A stretch of DNA of 34,465 bases, taken from positions 1 to 34,465 of the forward strand of contig JBGPKH010000014.1 of NCBI GenBank assembly GCA_041485845.1. The letters are read 5' to 3'. Source of the DNA: OMOG01 sp041485845. Lineage in GTDB: Bacteria > Acidobacteriota > Terriglobia > Bryobacterales > Bryobacteraceae. The notes below the pieces were generated by a model. The model did not search any database. It saw nothing but the letters and a program-made list of their open reading frames with translations, and was not told where the DNA came from. This document shows positions 8,939-17,310 of the stretch, in pieces (within the stretch, counting starts at the first letter, position 1; the number at the start of each line of letters is the position of its first letter). A program made the translations under genes and the position numbers.

Positions 8939-10286
8939 ACTGTCCGAGCCGCAGCAGCAGGCCGCGGACATCTTCAGCCAGATGGTGGATGCCGCCCGCG
9001 CGCGGGGCGTCACCGAAATCGAGGCGGTGATCGCAGGGGAGACGCAAGCGCTCACGCGGTTCGCCAACAATGCCATCCACCAGAATGTGGCGGAGCGGAT
9101 GGTGACTCTCTCGGTGCGGCCGGTAATCGATGGCCGCACGGCGCGCGCTTCCACGAATCGCGTCGACCGCGAAGCCATTCGCGACGTCGTGGAGCAGGCG
9201 ATCGCCATCACGCGCCTGACGGCGCCCGATGCGGATTTGCCGGCGCTCGCGGGTCCCGCGGAGTATCAGGACGTCAATCGCTGGTATGAGGCCACCGCCC
9301 ACGCTACACCGGAGGAACGTGCAGTTGCGGTGGCGCAGGCGATCCGCGCCGTGGAACGGGCCGGGCAAACCGCGGCGGGCATTTACTCTACCGGGGAGTC
9401 GGTCTTGACGTTGTTCAATTCGCGGGGCGTCGTGGCGCGGCACGCGGAAACCATGGCGCGATTCTCGATTACCGCGATGGCGCCCGACAGTTCCGGGTGG
9501 GCCAAGGCCAGCGCGTGCGACCATCGCGATCTCGACCCGCTGCAGCTTACGCAGACCGCCGCGCGCAAGGCCGCCCAATCGCACGCTCCGCGCGAACTGC
9601 CGGCCGGACGCTACACCGTGATTCTGGAACCGGCGGCGGTGCTCGACCTGGTGGGCCAGATGTTCGGCGATTTCAGCGCCACGGCCATCCGCGACGGCCG
9701 CAGCTTCCTGAACGACCGCCTCGGCCAGAAGCTGTTCGGCGAGAACATCACGATTCACGACGACGTGCGGCACCCCGGCCAGGCGGGCCCGGCGTTCGAT
9801 GGCGAGGGCGTGCCGCGCCAACGGCTCACGCTGGTGGATCGCGGCGTGGTGAAGGAGATCGCCTACTGCCGCCAGGCGGCCGCGCTCGCGGGTGTGGAAC
9901 CTACGGGCCACGGATATCCGCTGCCCAACGAATTCGGCGAGGCGCCGATGAACATCGCGATCGCGGGCGGCGATTCTTCCGTGGACGAGATGGTGGCGTC
10001 CACTGAGCGGGGCATCCTGGTGACAAGGCTGTGGTACATCCGCGAGGTGGACCCCTACGAGAAGATCTTCACCGGGATGACGCGCGATGGCACGTTCCTG
10101 GTGGAGGGCGGTCACGTCAGCGCCGGGCTGCGGAATTTCCGTTTCAACGAGAGCCTCATCGAGATGCTTTCCAACGTGGAGGCGCTCTCCCCGCCGGTTC
10201 GCGCGACGGGCGAAGAGACGTTCGACATGGTGGCGCCGGCCATGAAGGTCGGGGATTTCCACTTCACGGAAGTGACGCGGTTTTGA
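8928..10286 (+). CDS. tldE: TldE/PmbA peptidase partner subunit
   Basis: Non-catalytic partner of TldD. I place the start at ATG 8928 (MRDKLSEPQQQ), inside the tldD 3' end and preceded by GGGAG at 5 nt spacing. The open frame extends to 8880, but that would deepen the overlap. This gives 452 residues, normal for the family. As expected for TldE, the HExxxH metal motif is absent, while the fold's late segments are present (GLRNFRFNESLIEML and, at the end, VGDFHFTEVTRF). The 11-nt overlap with tldD suggests coupled synthesis in equal amounts. Confidence 0.93.
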   Translation: MRDKLSEPQQQAADIFSQMVDAARARGVTEIEAVIAGETQALTRFANNAIHQNVAERMVTLSVRPVIDGRTARASTNRVDREAIRDVVEQAIAITRLTAPDADLPALAGPAEYQDVNRWYEATAHATPEERAVAVAQAIRAVERAGQTAAGIYSTGESVLTLFNSRGVVARHAETMARFSITAMAPDSSGWAKASACDHRDLDPLQLTQTAARKAAQSHAPRELPAGRYTVILEPAAVLDLVGQMFGDFSATAIRDGRSFLNDRLGQKLFGENITIHDDVRHPGQAGPAFDGEGVPRQRLTLVDRGVVKEIAYCRQAAALAGVEPTGHGYPLPNEFGEAPMNIAIAGGDSSVDEMVASTERGILVTRLWYIREVDPYEKIFTGMTRDGTFLVEGGHVSAGLRNFRFNESLIEMLSNVEALSPPVRATGEETFDMVAPAMKVGDFHFTEVTRF

Positions 10287-10760
10287 GAATCAAAGACTCA
10301 CAGCCTGTTCTTACGGTAAGAACACCGGATCATACTGCCGAAAAGCCGTGGCGGGATCCACTCTATGGTAAGAACCCGGGGAAGGGGATGCCCGCAGGCC
10401 GTGCGGGTAAGGGTTGAAAACATCATGGGCAACGGCACTTACAAATCCTGTTTCGGAGGTCCGATTTTGGACCAGTTCCCGAATGTCCGACTACACGTCC
10501 ACTTGGGCCTGCGACTGGTAAACACGGCGGCACCAGGGAGGAGGAATAACCTCACATGCCGGGAGTACTGGACAACGGCGCCCGAATCGAAGCACTTTCC
10601 GAGTGGGCGTAAATCGTCCGGAGCGGACATCGGTAAACGCTGGGCGACAAGGTGAGAGCTACTTCCCGGAGCGCCGATTCTGGTGCCGCGTTCGCGCACG
10701 CCACGGGTATATACTTGCCCTGACGGCGCCGCCATCGCGGCACCGAGAAAGGGGGCCCGT
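10287..10760. other. Gene-poor spacer with inverted repeats
   Basis: No convincing gene in 474 bases. It holds a perfect palindrome GTTCTTAC-G-GTAAGAAC (10307-10323), whose right half GGTAAGAAC recurs at 10367-10375. There is also a 6-bp hairpin CCCGCA/TGCGGG (10391-10407) and a 5-bp hairpin GGTCC/GGACC (10458-10473). Several frames are open for 60-96 codons, but their translations have no recognisable domain and unbalanced composition. A TATACT at 10710-10715 could be the -10 of the SnoaL-like gene, but no good -35 is paired with it. The region looks less GC-rich than the flanking genes. Confidence 0.5.
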
Positions 10761-11198
10761 ATGCAAGCTGTGGCTATCCAAGCGGCGCCTGAAGACGTCC
10801 GCGCGTTTATCCAAGAGTATTTCGATGCCTGGAAAGGCACTGATGAGCACAAGATTCTCGCCTACTATTCGGATGACGTTGTACTCCACCTCCCGACGGG
10901 AACACTCGAAGGGAAGACAGCAGTGCGAGACAACTTTGTGCGCCCGTTCATCGCCGCGTTTCCTGGCAATGTACATGCCATTCGGAACTTGGCCCACGCT
11001 AAAAATCTGGTCGCGGTGGAATGGAGTTTTGAAGCCGTGCATAAAGGCGCCTTTGCCAAAGTCGAGGCAACGGGCAAAAAGGTTTCGGTCCCTGGCTGCT
11101 CCTTCTACGAATACGACCTCGGGACCAGAAGGATTCCGGCGGGACGGATTTACTTCGATTTTGCTACCCTTTTGCGGCAGATTGGCGCGGGAGCGTAA
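10761..11198 (+). CDS. SnoaL/NTF2-like fold protein
   Basis: A 145-residue protein with the alpha+beta cone-barrel pattern of the SnoaL-like/NTF2 superfamily: an N-terminal helix (RAFIQEYFDAWKGTDEHKILAYYSDDVV), the LEGKTAVRDNFV segment, and strands around VAVEWSFEAVHKGAF and AGRIYFDFATLLRQIG. Members include polyketide cyclases, limonene-epoxide hydrolases and many binding proteins; substrate cannot be predicted. I choose ATG 10761 (MQAVAIQAAPED) because AAAGGGGG lies 5 nt upstream. The frame is open to 10683, but the extra residues have no domain character. The gene is isolated between two repeat-rich spacers, which may indicate separate acquisition. Confidence 0.8.
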   Translation: MQAVAIQAAPEDVRAFIQEYFDAWKGTDEHKILAYYSDDVVLHLPTGTLEGKTAVRDNFVRPFIAAFPGNVHAIRNLAHAKNLVAVEWSFEAVHKGAFAKVEATGKKVSVPGCSFYEYDLGTRRIPAGRIYFDFATLLRQIGAGA

Positions 11199-11337
11199 GC
11201 GCAATCGGTTGACGAGTAGCCGCCCGTGTGAGAGTCTCGGCGGGCGAAGTGTGAGGATACGTCTGTCTCCTGGCGGATAGATCCTCCCTGACGCCGTAGT
11301 GTTTAGTTTCGCTTCTGTGGATGTGTGGTCGGCCACT

Positions 11338-11438
11338 CGGAAAGAACTCGAATACCGTTCCCTTGGAGGGCCCTTCCAGGCCGCTCTTTCCGAATGCGCC
11401 ATTCAGGCGCTATCCGCTTCTTGATCGGGTAAGCGGAT
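11338..11438. repeat. Two large inverted repeats in the spacer before the TonB receptor
   Basis: The spacer 11199-11844 has no gene I can support. It contains an 8-bp inverted repeat CGGAAAGA (11338-11345) / TCTTTCCG (11385-11392) enclosing a near-palindrome around GGAGGGCCCTTCC. It also contains an 8-bp perfect stem ATCCGCTT/AAGCGGAT (11412-11419 with 11431-11438, 11-nt loop), with a further ATTCA/TGAAT pairing outside it across a bulge. No T-tract follows either, so simple intrinsic termination is not obvious. Further on, an 11-bp unit CCGCGGGTTTT is tandemly repeated at 11747-11768, just before the promoter. Confidence 0.5.
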
Positions 11439-11772
11439 TGAATCACGCAGGAAGCCCGCCAACGTAAAGATCACACACCAGAGAGTACGGTCAAGAGTTT
11501 GGATTTTGGATTGGCCGAGGCGCTTACGGGTGGCGGCGACTCCGCGCCCGGTTGTGCTGCAAGGCAGACCCACCATGTTTCTCACTCTGACCATGCGTGC
11601 CACGCACGCGGGCATGACCACCGAGGGGGCGCGAATGGGCCTTCGACCGGCAGTCACGGGGCGGTTAACACGACCAGGCGCTCTGCGAGGCGCAGAAGTG
11701 ACGACGAGGCCGGCTGCGAATCTGTTCGAGGACCTGAGTACCGGTTCCGCGGGTTTTCCGCGGGTTTTCAGC

Positions 11773-11801
11773 TTGACATCGGCTCTGCACAGATATATCC
11801 T
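11773..11801 (+). promoter_or_regulatory. Sigma70-type promoter of the TonB-receptor transcript
   Basis: A perfect -35 TTGACA (11773-11778), exactly 17 bp, then -10 TATCCT (11796-11801). The predicted transcript start is near 11808, about 37 nt before the leader ORF start and about 228 nt before the receptor start. This is one of the two best promoter matches seen in the window. Confidence 0.72.
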
Positions 11802-11844
11802 AGTCGCACGCCGGGCTTTGATACGTTTCAAGGGGAGGAAAAAA

Positions 11845-12039
11845 ATGCGAGCGACTGCGACGTCGCAGGCTGGTGGCGGATTCTTTGCCGCACCCTCGCT
11901 GTCTCCGCTGTCGTCCGGGTATTGGTCCATTCACGAGCGCCCCAGAAGACAGGCCACGAAAAACGACGGCCTGCCCCACGGGAGTTGCGTCAATTCCAGA
12001 ACAACAGGGTATTGTGTGCGCGCGGAGGTTAGTCCATGA
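11845..12039 (+). CDS. Putative 64-codon leader ORF overlapping the receptor start
   Basis: The ATG at 11845 has a very strong ribosome binding site (AAGGGGAGG at 11830-11838, 6 nt spacing) and lies about 37 nt after the predicted transcript start. The frame ends with TGA at 12037-12039, overlapping the receptor ATG (12036-12038) as ATGA, the classical coupling arrangement. The peptide (MRATATSQAGGGFFAAPSLS...) is Ser/Arg/Pro-rich, has no signal peptide or known domain, and its last residues cover the receptor's own GGAGG (12024-12028). A hairpin CAGGCC/GGCCTG (11950-11955 with 11968-11973) lies within it. It may be a regulatory leader whose translation controls access to the receptor start. 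A decayed gene remnant is the alternative. Confidence 0.45.
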   Translation: MRATATSQAGGGFFAAPSLSPLSSGYWSIHERPRRQATKNDGLPHGSCVNSRTTGYCVRAEVSP

Positions 12040-15000
12040 CGAAGTTTCGCATTCTCGTAACGGTGATTTTTTGCGTGTTGGCCCTGACGCCAACGCTATG
12101 CGGCCAGAGCATCACTGGCCAGATTTCGGGATCGGTGGCCGACTCGTCGGGAGCCGTTGTGGTCGGGGCCGCGGTCCAGTTGACCCACGAGCTCTCGGGG
12201 AGGGTCCACACGTTTGTGACGGAGTCCAGCGGGGCTTTTGTGTTCACCGGCCTGGTGCCGGGCACCTACAATCTCCACGTCACGCAGCCGGGCTTCAAAG
12301 CTTACGATCAGAAAGCGGTCACGGTGAGCCCGCAGGAGAGAGTGGACTTGCACGAGATTCGGCTGTCGGTCGGAGACGTGACTACGACGGTCGAGGTGCA
12401 GGCATCATCGGTACACGTGGCGACGGACAGCTCGGCAAGATCGATCGCCATCGACGCGCGGCAGATCGAGGACACGCCGACCCGCGGCCGGAATCCCTTG
12501 GCGCTGATCATGGCGTTGCCGGGTGTGCAGGCCGTGGGTGGGTATGACTTTCGAGGCTGGTCGGGCGGCGGTATCCCGTCCATCAATGGCGGCCGGACGG
12601 GGCAGGTGATTCTCAACCTGGACGGCGCGGCGAGCCAGGATTCCGGGAACCTGAACCCCGGATATATTTCGCCCAGCGTGGATGCCATCGCCGAAGTCAA
12701 GCTGTTGGTATCGAACTATGAGGCGGAGTACGGCGGGCGCACGGGCGGCCAGTTGACCTTCACCACCAAGAATGGGACTTCGCAGTTCCACGGCAGCGCG
12801 TACTACTACTGGCGGCACGAGATGTTCAACTCGAACGAATGGTTCAACAACAAGCTGAACGTGCAGAAGCCGAAGTACCGCTACCAGAATCCCGGCGTCA
12901 CGTTCGGGGGGCCGCTGATCGTTCCCGGCACCAGATTCAACAAGAGCCGCCAGAAGGTGTTCTTCTTCTTCTCGTGGGATTATCTGCGCAACAAGCAAAC
13001 CATCGACAACACTTACACGATGCCCTCCGCACTGGAGCGGCAGGGCGATTTTTCGGACACGAGAACCACAACGGGCGCGCTGATTTCGATCTTCGATCCC
13101 CTGACGCAGACCCCGTTCCCGGGCAACAAGGTTCCCGCCGACCGGATCAGCCCGGCGGGTCAGGCGATGCTGAACCTGTTCCCGCTTCCGGACCCGCTAG
13201 GGTTTGGCCTCGACCTGTCAGGGCTGCGGCGATACAATTTCCGGGCCATCCTGCCGCAATCGCGGCCCAATGAAGATAAGATCCTGCGCGTGGATTACAA
13301 CCTCAGCCCGAAGATCCAGACCTTCGTGCGACTGTTGCAGGACTACCAGGCTGTGGATGGCTATGCCGGCACGGTGGGCCCCGCGGGCGGCAACTGGGGC
13401 CAGTTCGAACACAGCTATCACGTGCAGGCCGCCGGTGCGTTGGGAACGGTGGTCTACACCATCTCGCCGAACCTGATCAACGAATTCAGCTACGGCGTGA
13501 CGCGGGGGAAGCAAGGGGTCAACCCCATCGACCAGGTGGACTCGAAGGCTACGGGCGGGACCAAGACGTACGCCGACAACCTGCTTCCGCTGAAGGACGC
13601 CAGTGGTAAGCCGATCGCATTGCCGCGGATCTTTGCGGGCAGCAACGTCCTGAATCTGCTGCCGCAAGTGAATTTCGGCCTGCCCTCGGGCTTCGGCGCG
13701 CAATCGCCGGGACAAGGCATCACGGGCCAGCCGGGTTTTGGCCACGACAGCCGCTGGCCCTTCACCGGCACCGACATGGTTCAATCGGTCAACGACAAGA
13801 TGACCTGGGTGAAGAACAGCCATAACATCAAGGCGGGAATCTACCTCGAGCGGATGGCGCGCAACGTGAGCGTGTACTCGGTATACAACGCGGCGGGAAC
13901 CTACTATTACGGTTCGGACCGGGGCGCCGCGCTGGACACCAATTACCCCTATTCCAACGCGCTTCTGGGCAGCATTTTTGCATATGGGGACGACAACAAG
14001 AAGCAGGTGAATCACGCCCGGTATACGCAGCTCGAGTGGTTCGTGCAGGACACCTGGAAGGCGAGCCGCCGGCTGACGATCGACGCCGGCCTGCGCTTCC
14101 ACCGGGTGGGCGACCTTTATTCGAAGGGCGCCACGCTGGGGTTCTTCAGCAAGGAAGATTACAACCCCTCGAAGGCGGGGCAGCTCCTGTTCCCGGGCTG
14201 CTCGGTGGCGGTGCCGGCCGGCGGCACGTGTGCGGCGGCCAACAAGATCGCCATCAACCCGGTGACCGGCGCTACCTTCCCATTCGTGCGGCAAGGCACG
14301 TTCGACGCCGCGTCGTACCCGGCCGGCGGCCTGCCATTCTCGGGCATCCGGCAGTATGACAGTCATTTCTTCCATATTCCACCGATTCAATTGGGGCCGC
14401 GGCTCGGTTTCGCGTGGGACGTGTTTGGAGACGGCAGGACGGCGTTGCGGGGCGGATTCGGGATCACGGTTGGCCGCAACTGGACGGTGGACGACATCGG
14501 TGCGTCGGGAGCGGGCCAGGGTCCCATGGCGGCGCCTCCCAATTTCCTGGCCCCGGTCATCCTGTACACCAACTTCGCCAATCTGGGGAGCTCGCAGGCC
14601 TATCTCACGCCGCAGACCATTCTCGGGGGCCCGCAGGATCAGGGGACGCAGACCACCTACAACTGGAGCTTCGCGATCCAGCGCGATTTGGGCCACGGGA
14701 TGGTGGCCGACGTGGCGTACGTGGGCAACGCGCTGCGTCACGGGTACGGACGGGCGATCGACTTCAACGCCGTGGCTCCGTACACCACCTGGAACCCGAC
14801 GGTGGGGCAGATCGCGAAGTTCCGCGATCCTACTACCAGCAACGCGTTCTACTCCACCAACCTGATCCGGTCCATGGTGGGATACAGCGGATATGGGAAC
14901 ATCCCGATCTGGACGTACATCGGCACGAACTCCTACAACGCGCTTCAAATGGAGCTGAAGCGGCGCACCGGCAAATTGCAATGGAACACCAACTACACGT

Positions 15001-15677
15001 GGTCCAAGACCATCGTCTATAACTTCAATCAGTGGGTGGACTCGCAACTGGGCAAGGACGTGGTCAATCGCCCGCACGCCGTGAACATCAACTTCGGCTA
15101 CGAACTTCCTAACGGGAGCCGCCTGTGGCGAAATGCGTTCACGCACCAGGTGCTGGACGGCTGGAAGATCAACGGAGGCTTCGCGATCTTCTCGGGCTCG
15201 CCGTTCGGCGTGGGCTGCGCGGCGCAAAACCAGATCCCGGGGTACTGGACCGGGACTCCGACGGGCGGCGTCCCGTTCCGCTGCCAGATGGGCAGCGATA
15301 TGTTCCTACCCTCGGGGCAATTCCCCTCGAAGACCGAGGATACCAGGCTGCAGTACAATTTCAACCCGGCCAATTTCCAACTTCCGCCAGCCGCTTCGCT
15401 GGGTATCGGCAACACGCCGCAGACGCTGCTTTACGGTTCGTGGCTGTTTAACGCCGACTCGTCGCTGGCGAAGGAGTTCAAGTTTACCGAAAGAAAGACA
15501 CTGGAATTGCGCGTGGAGACGTTTAACACGCTCAACCATTTCAATCCAAACAACCCGAACACCGGGCTCAACTACAACTTCACCACCGGGGCTCAGACGA
15601 ATTCGAGTTTCGGCGTGATCGGCGGCGCGCAGGTGCAGGCTCGCCGCACGATTCTTTCGGCGAGGTTCCGCTTCTAA
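12036..15677 (+). CDS. Oar-like TonB-dependent receptor with carboxypeptidase-regulatory domain
   Basis: Outer-membrane receptor of 1,213 residues, the long form typical of Acidobacteriota. In order: signal peptide (about 1-24), a carboxypeptidase-regulatory-like beta-sandwich (about 25-105, with GAFVFTGLVPGTYNLHV), a plug-like region (about 120-245, with INGGRTGQVILNLDGAASQD and EYGGRTGGQLTFTTKNGTSQFHGSAYYY-type sequence), then a large barrel ending in TILSARFRF with the terminal aromatic expected for BAM recognition. The start ATG has GGAGG 7 nt upstream. These receptors are thought to import or bind polymers, but the substrate is unknown. The position before PQQ propellers, a cytochrome and a DUF1080 protein suggests oxidised-sugar or polymer uptake (inference). 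No TonB-box was confidently assigned. Confidence 0.94.
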   Translation: MTKFRILVTVIFCVLALTPTLCGQSITGQISGSVADSSGAVVVGAAVQLTHELSGRVHTFVTESSGAFVFTGLVPGTYNLHVTQPGFKAYDQKAVTVSPQERVDLHEIRLSVGDVTTTVEVQASSVHVATDSSARSIAIDARQIEDTPTRGRNPLALIMALPGVQAVGGYDFRGWSGGGIPSINGGRTGQVILNLDGAASQDSGNLNPGYISPSVDAIAEVKLLVSNYEAEYGGRTGGQLTFTTKNGTSQFHGSAYYYWRHEMFNSNEWFNNKLNVQKPKYRYQNPGVTFGGPLIVPGTRFNKSRQKVFFFFSWDYLRNKQTIDNTYTMPSALERQGDFSDTRTTTGALISIFDPLTQTPFPGNKVPADRISPAGQAMLNLFPLPDPLGFGLDLSGLRRYNFRAILPQSRPNEDKILRVDYNLSPKIQTFVRLLQDYQAVDGYAGTVGPAGGNWGQFEHSYHVQAAGALGTVVYTISPNLINEFSYGVTRGKQGVNPIDQVDSKATGGTKTYADNLLPLKDASGKPIALPRIFAGSNVLNLLPQVNFGLPSGFGAQSPGQGITGQPGFGHDSRWPFTGTDMVQSVNDKMTWVKNSHNIKAGIYLERMARNVSVYSVYNAAGTYYYGSDRGAALDTNYPYSNALLGSIFAYGDDNKKQVNHARYTQLEWFVQDTWKASRRLTIDAGLRFHRVGDLYSKGATLGFFSKEDYNPSKAGQLLFPGCSVAVPAGGTCAAANKIAINPVTGATFPFVRQGTFDAASYPAGGLPFSGIRQYDSHFFHIPPIQLGPRLGFAWDVFGDGRTALRGGFGITVGRNWTVDDIGASGAGQGPMAAPPNFLAPVILYTNFANLGSSQAYLTPQTILGGPQDQGTQTTYNWSFAIQRDLGHGMVADVAYVGNALRHGYGRAIDFNAVAPYTTWNPTVGQIAKFRDPTTSNAFYSTNLIRSMVGYSGYGNIPIWTYIGTNSYNALQMELKRRTGKLQWNTNYTWSKTIVYNFNQWVDSQLGKDVVNRPHAVNINFGYELPNGSRLWRNAFTHQVLDGWKINGGFAIFSGSPFGVGCAAQNQIPGYWTGTPTGGVPFRCQMGSDMFLPSGQFPSKTEDTRLQYNFNPANFQLPPAASLGIGNTPQTLLYGSWLFNADSSLAKEFKFTERKTLELRVETFNTLNHFNPNNPNTGLNYNFTTGAQTNSSFGVIGGAQVQARRTILSARFRF

Positions 15678-15690
15678 CCCATTCGGCGAC

Positions 15691-15720
15691 GGGTGGGCCC
15701 GGTGAAAGCCGGCCCCACCC
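15691..15720 (+). terminator. GC-rich stem-loop after the TonB receptor
   Basis: Starts 13 nt after the receptor stop. GGGTGGG (15691-15697) pairs with CCCACCC (15714-15720), and inside it CCGG pairs with CCGG around a TGAAAG loop, with one mismatch: about 11 bp in all. There is no following T-run, so it may terminate weakly, protect the upstream mRNA 3' end, or be a dispersed repeat, since its loop core is shared with 5747-5763. It would lower expression of the downstream run relative to the receptor. Confidence 0.5.
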
Positions 15721-15753
15721 GAGTAGTTCTATCCTGGAAATACGAGGTCGAGG

Positions 15754-17304
15754 ATGCGACGATTACGGATCTTGATGGCGATTACGCTCGGGGGCGCGCT
15801 GTGTTGGGGCGCGGACTGGCTGGCCGACGGCTACGACACCAGGCGTACCGGTTGGCAGCGGGACGAGAAGACCCTGGGCACCGACAGCGTCAAGAACATG
15901 AAGCTGCTGTGGAAGCTTCAGTTGGATAACGAGGTCCGGCAGATGCATGCGCTGTTCCCGCCGCTGATCGTCGGACGGGTGAACACGCCCAGCGGACCGA
16001 AGGAGATCGCCATCGAAGCGGGTGTTTCGGACAATATCTACGCCATCGACGTAGAGAAGGGCACGGTGCTCTGGAAGAAGCACTTCGTGAACACGTGGAC
16101 ACCGCCGGCCACTGGCGGCAGGGGCGGCGGCATTCTCTGTCCCGGCGGCCTGACCGCGACGCCGGTGATCGGGCCCGCGGACCCGTCCGGGAAATACACG
16201 ATCTACGCCGCGTCGTGGGACGGCATGCTGCACCAATTGAACGTGGCGGACGGCGAGGATGTCAAGGCGCCGTCGAAGTTCATGCCGCCGAATGGCAAGC
16301 CCTACGGTCTGAACCTTTTCAATAACGTGATCTACACCCATACGGCGCAAGGCTGCGGGGGCAATCCGAACGTGGTGTTTGCCTACGATCTGGCGACGAA
16401 TAAAGTCGGCACATGGGGGCCGGCGGGCGGCGGCATGTGGGGACGCTCGGGGCCGGCGATCAGCGCGGACGGGACCATGTACACGGGAACCGGCGACGGC
16501 CGCTGGGATCCGGAGAACGGGATTTACGGCAACGGCATCATTGGGGTGAAGCAGAATCCGCAGACCAAGTCGCTGGACCTGGTGGATTACTATGGACCGT
16601 CCAACGCCGAGTGGCTGGTGAAGCGCGACCTCGACATGCAAGTCACGCCGGTGATCTTCAACTACAAGGGCAAGGAACTGATGGTGGATGCGGGCAAGGA
16701 ATGCCGCACGTACCTGATGGACACGAAGTCGATCGGCGGCGACGACCATCGCACGCCCCTGTACCGCAGCCCGCTGTTGTGCAACGAAGACGTCAACTTC
16801 GCGTCGGCGGGAATCTGGGGATCGCTGGCGAGTTGGGAAGATTCCAAGGGCACGCGCTGGGTGCTGACGCCGATCTGGGGAAAGAAGCACTCGGCGTTCA
16901 AGGCGCCGATCGAGAATGGTGCGGTGAAAGACGGCGCCATCGTGGCCTTCAAAGTGGAAGAGAAGGGCGGCAAGCTGCAGTTGACGCCGGCGTGGATCTC
17001 GCGCGACATGAATCGCGCCGAGCCTCCGGTGATCGCCAACGGGGTCGTGTTCGCGTACGGCAATGGCGAGGACACGGACCAGGCCTATCCCGACGTGGGG
17101 CTCGACGACGTGGCTTCGCGGCGGATCCCGGGGTCGACGCACGCGGTGCTGTATGCGCTGGATGCGCAGACGGGAAAGGAGCTGTGGTCGAGCGGCGATC
17201 AGATCGCCAAATGGAATCACTGGACGGGTCTTTCGGTGGCCAACGGGCGGGTCTATATCGGGACCTTTGACAACATTTTGTATTCCTTCGGGATCAAGAA
17301 GTAG
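15754..17304 (+). CDS. Secreted PQQ-type beta-propeller protein 1
   Basis: 516 residues, with a signal peptide (about 1-20) followed by repeated propeller blades of the PQQ-dehydrogenase type: VSDNIYAIDVEKGTVLWKKHF, AVLYALDAQTGKELWSSG and VYIGTFDNILYSFGI. Conserved Cys129 (in LCPGGLTA) and Cys201 (in QGCGGNPN) have exact counterparts in the second propeller protein at 18033, so the two are paralogues. It could be a quinoprotein oxidoreductase subunit or a non-catalytic propeller; I cannot identify the usual active-site Asp/Glu set or the vicinal Cys-Cys pair of alcohol dehydrogenases, so catalysis is unproven. The ATG at 15754 follows GAGG at 6 nt. The next gene begins 6 nt after its stop. 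Confidence 0.85.
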   Translation: MRRLRILMAITLGGALCWGADWLADGYDTRRTGWQRDEKTLGTDSVKNMKLLWKLQLDNEVRQMHALFPPLIVGRVNTPSGPKEIAIEAGVSDNIYAIDVEKGTVLWKKHFVNTWTPPATGGRGGGILCPGGLTATPVIGPADPSGKYTIYAASWDGMLHQLNVADGEDVKAPSKFMPPNGKPYGLNLFNNVIYTHTAQGCGGNPNVVFAYDLATNKVGTWGPAGGGMWGRSGPAISADGTMYTGTGDGRWDPENGIYGNGIIGVKQNPQTKSLDLVDYYGPSNAEWLVKRDLDMQVTPVIFNYKGKELMVDAGKECRTYLMDTKSIGGDDHRTPLYRSPLLCNEDVNFASAGIWGSLASWEDSKGTRWVLTPIWGKKHSAFKAPIENGAVKDGAIVAFKVEEKGGKLQLTPAWISRDMNRAEPPVIANGVVFAYGNGEDTDQAYPDVGLDDVASRRIPGSTHAVLYALDAQTGKELWSSGDQIAKWNHWTGLSVANGRVYIGTFDNILYSFGIKK

Positions 17305-17310
17305 GTGGCC

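Noticed and set aside
7208..9211. 667-codon minus-strand open frame opposite tldD
   Set aside because: Low-complexity Ala/Arg/Val/His translation, antisense to a gene with an intact HExxxH site.
10365..10655. 96-codon open frame after tldE
   Set aside because: No domain, no ribosome binding site of note, crosses hairpins; could not be supported as a gene.
10287..10700. Group II intron or maturase remnant
   Set aside because: A GTGCG-like start phrase caught the eye, but no domain V-like hairpin or reverse-transcriptase motif was found.
11499..12032. 177-codon open frame across the receptor leader in another frame
   Set aside because: It begins upstream of the consensus promoter and has no protein-like features.
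13218..15227. 669-codon minus-strand open frame opposite the TonB receptor
   Set aside because: Antisense shadow; composition not protein-like.
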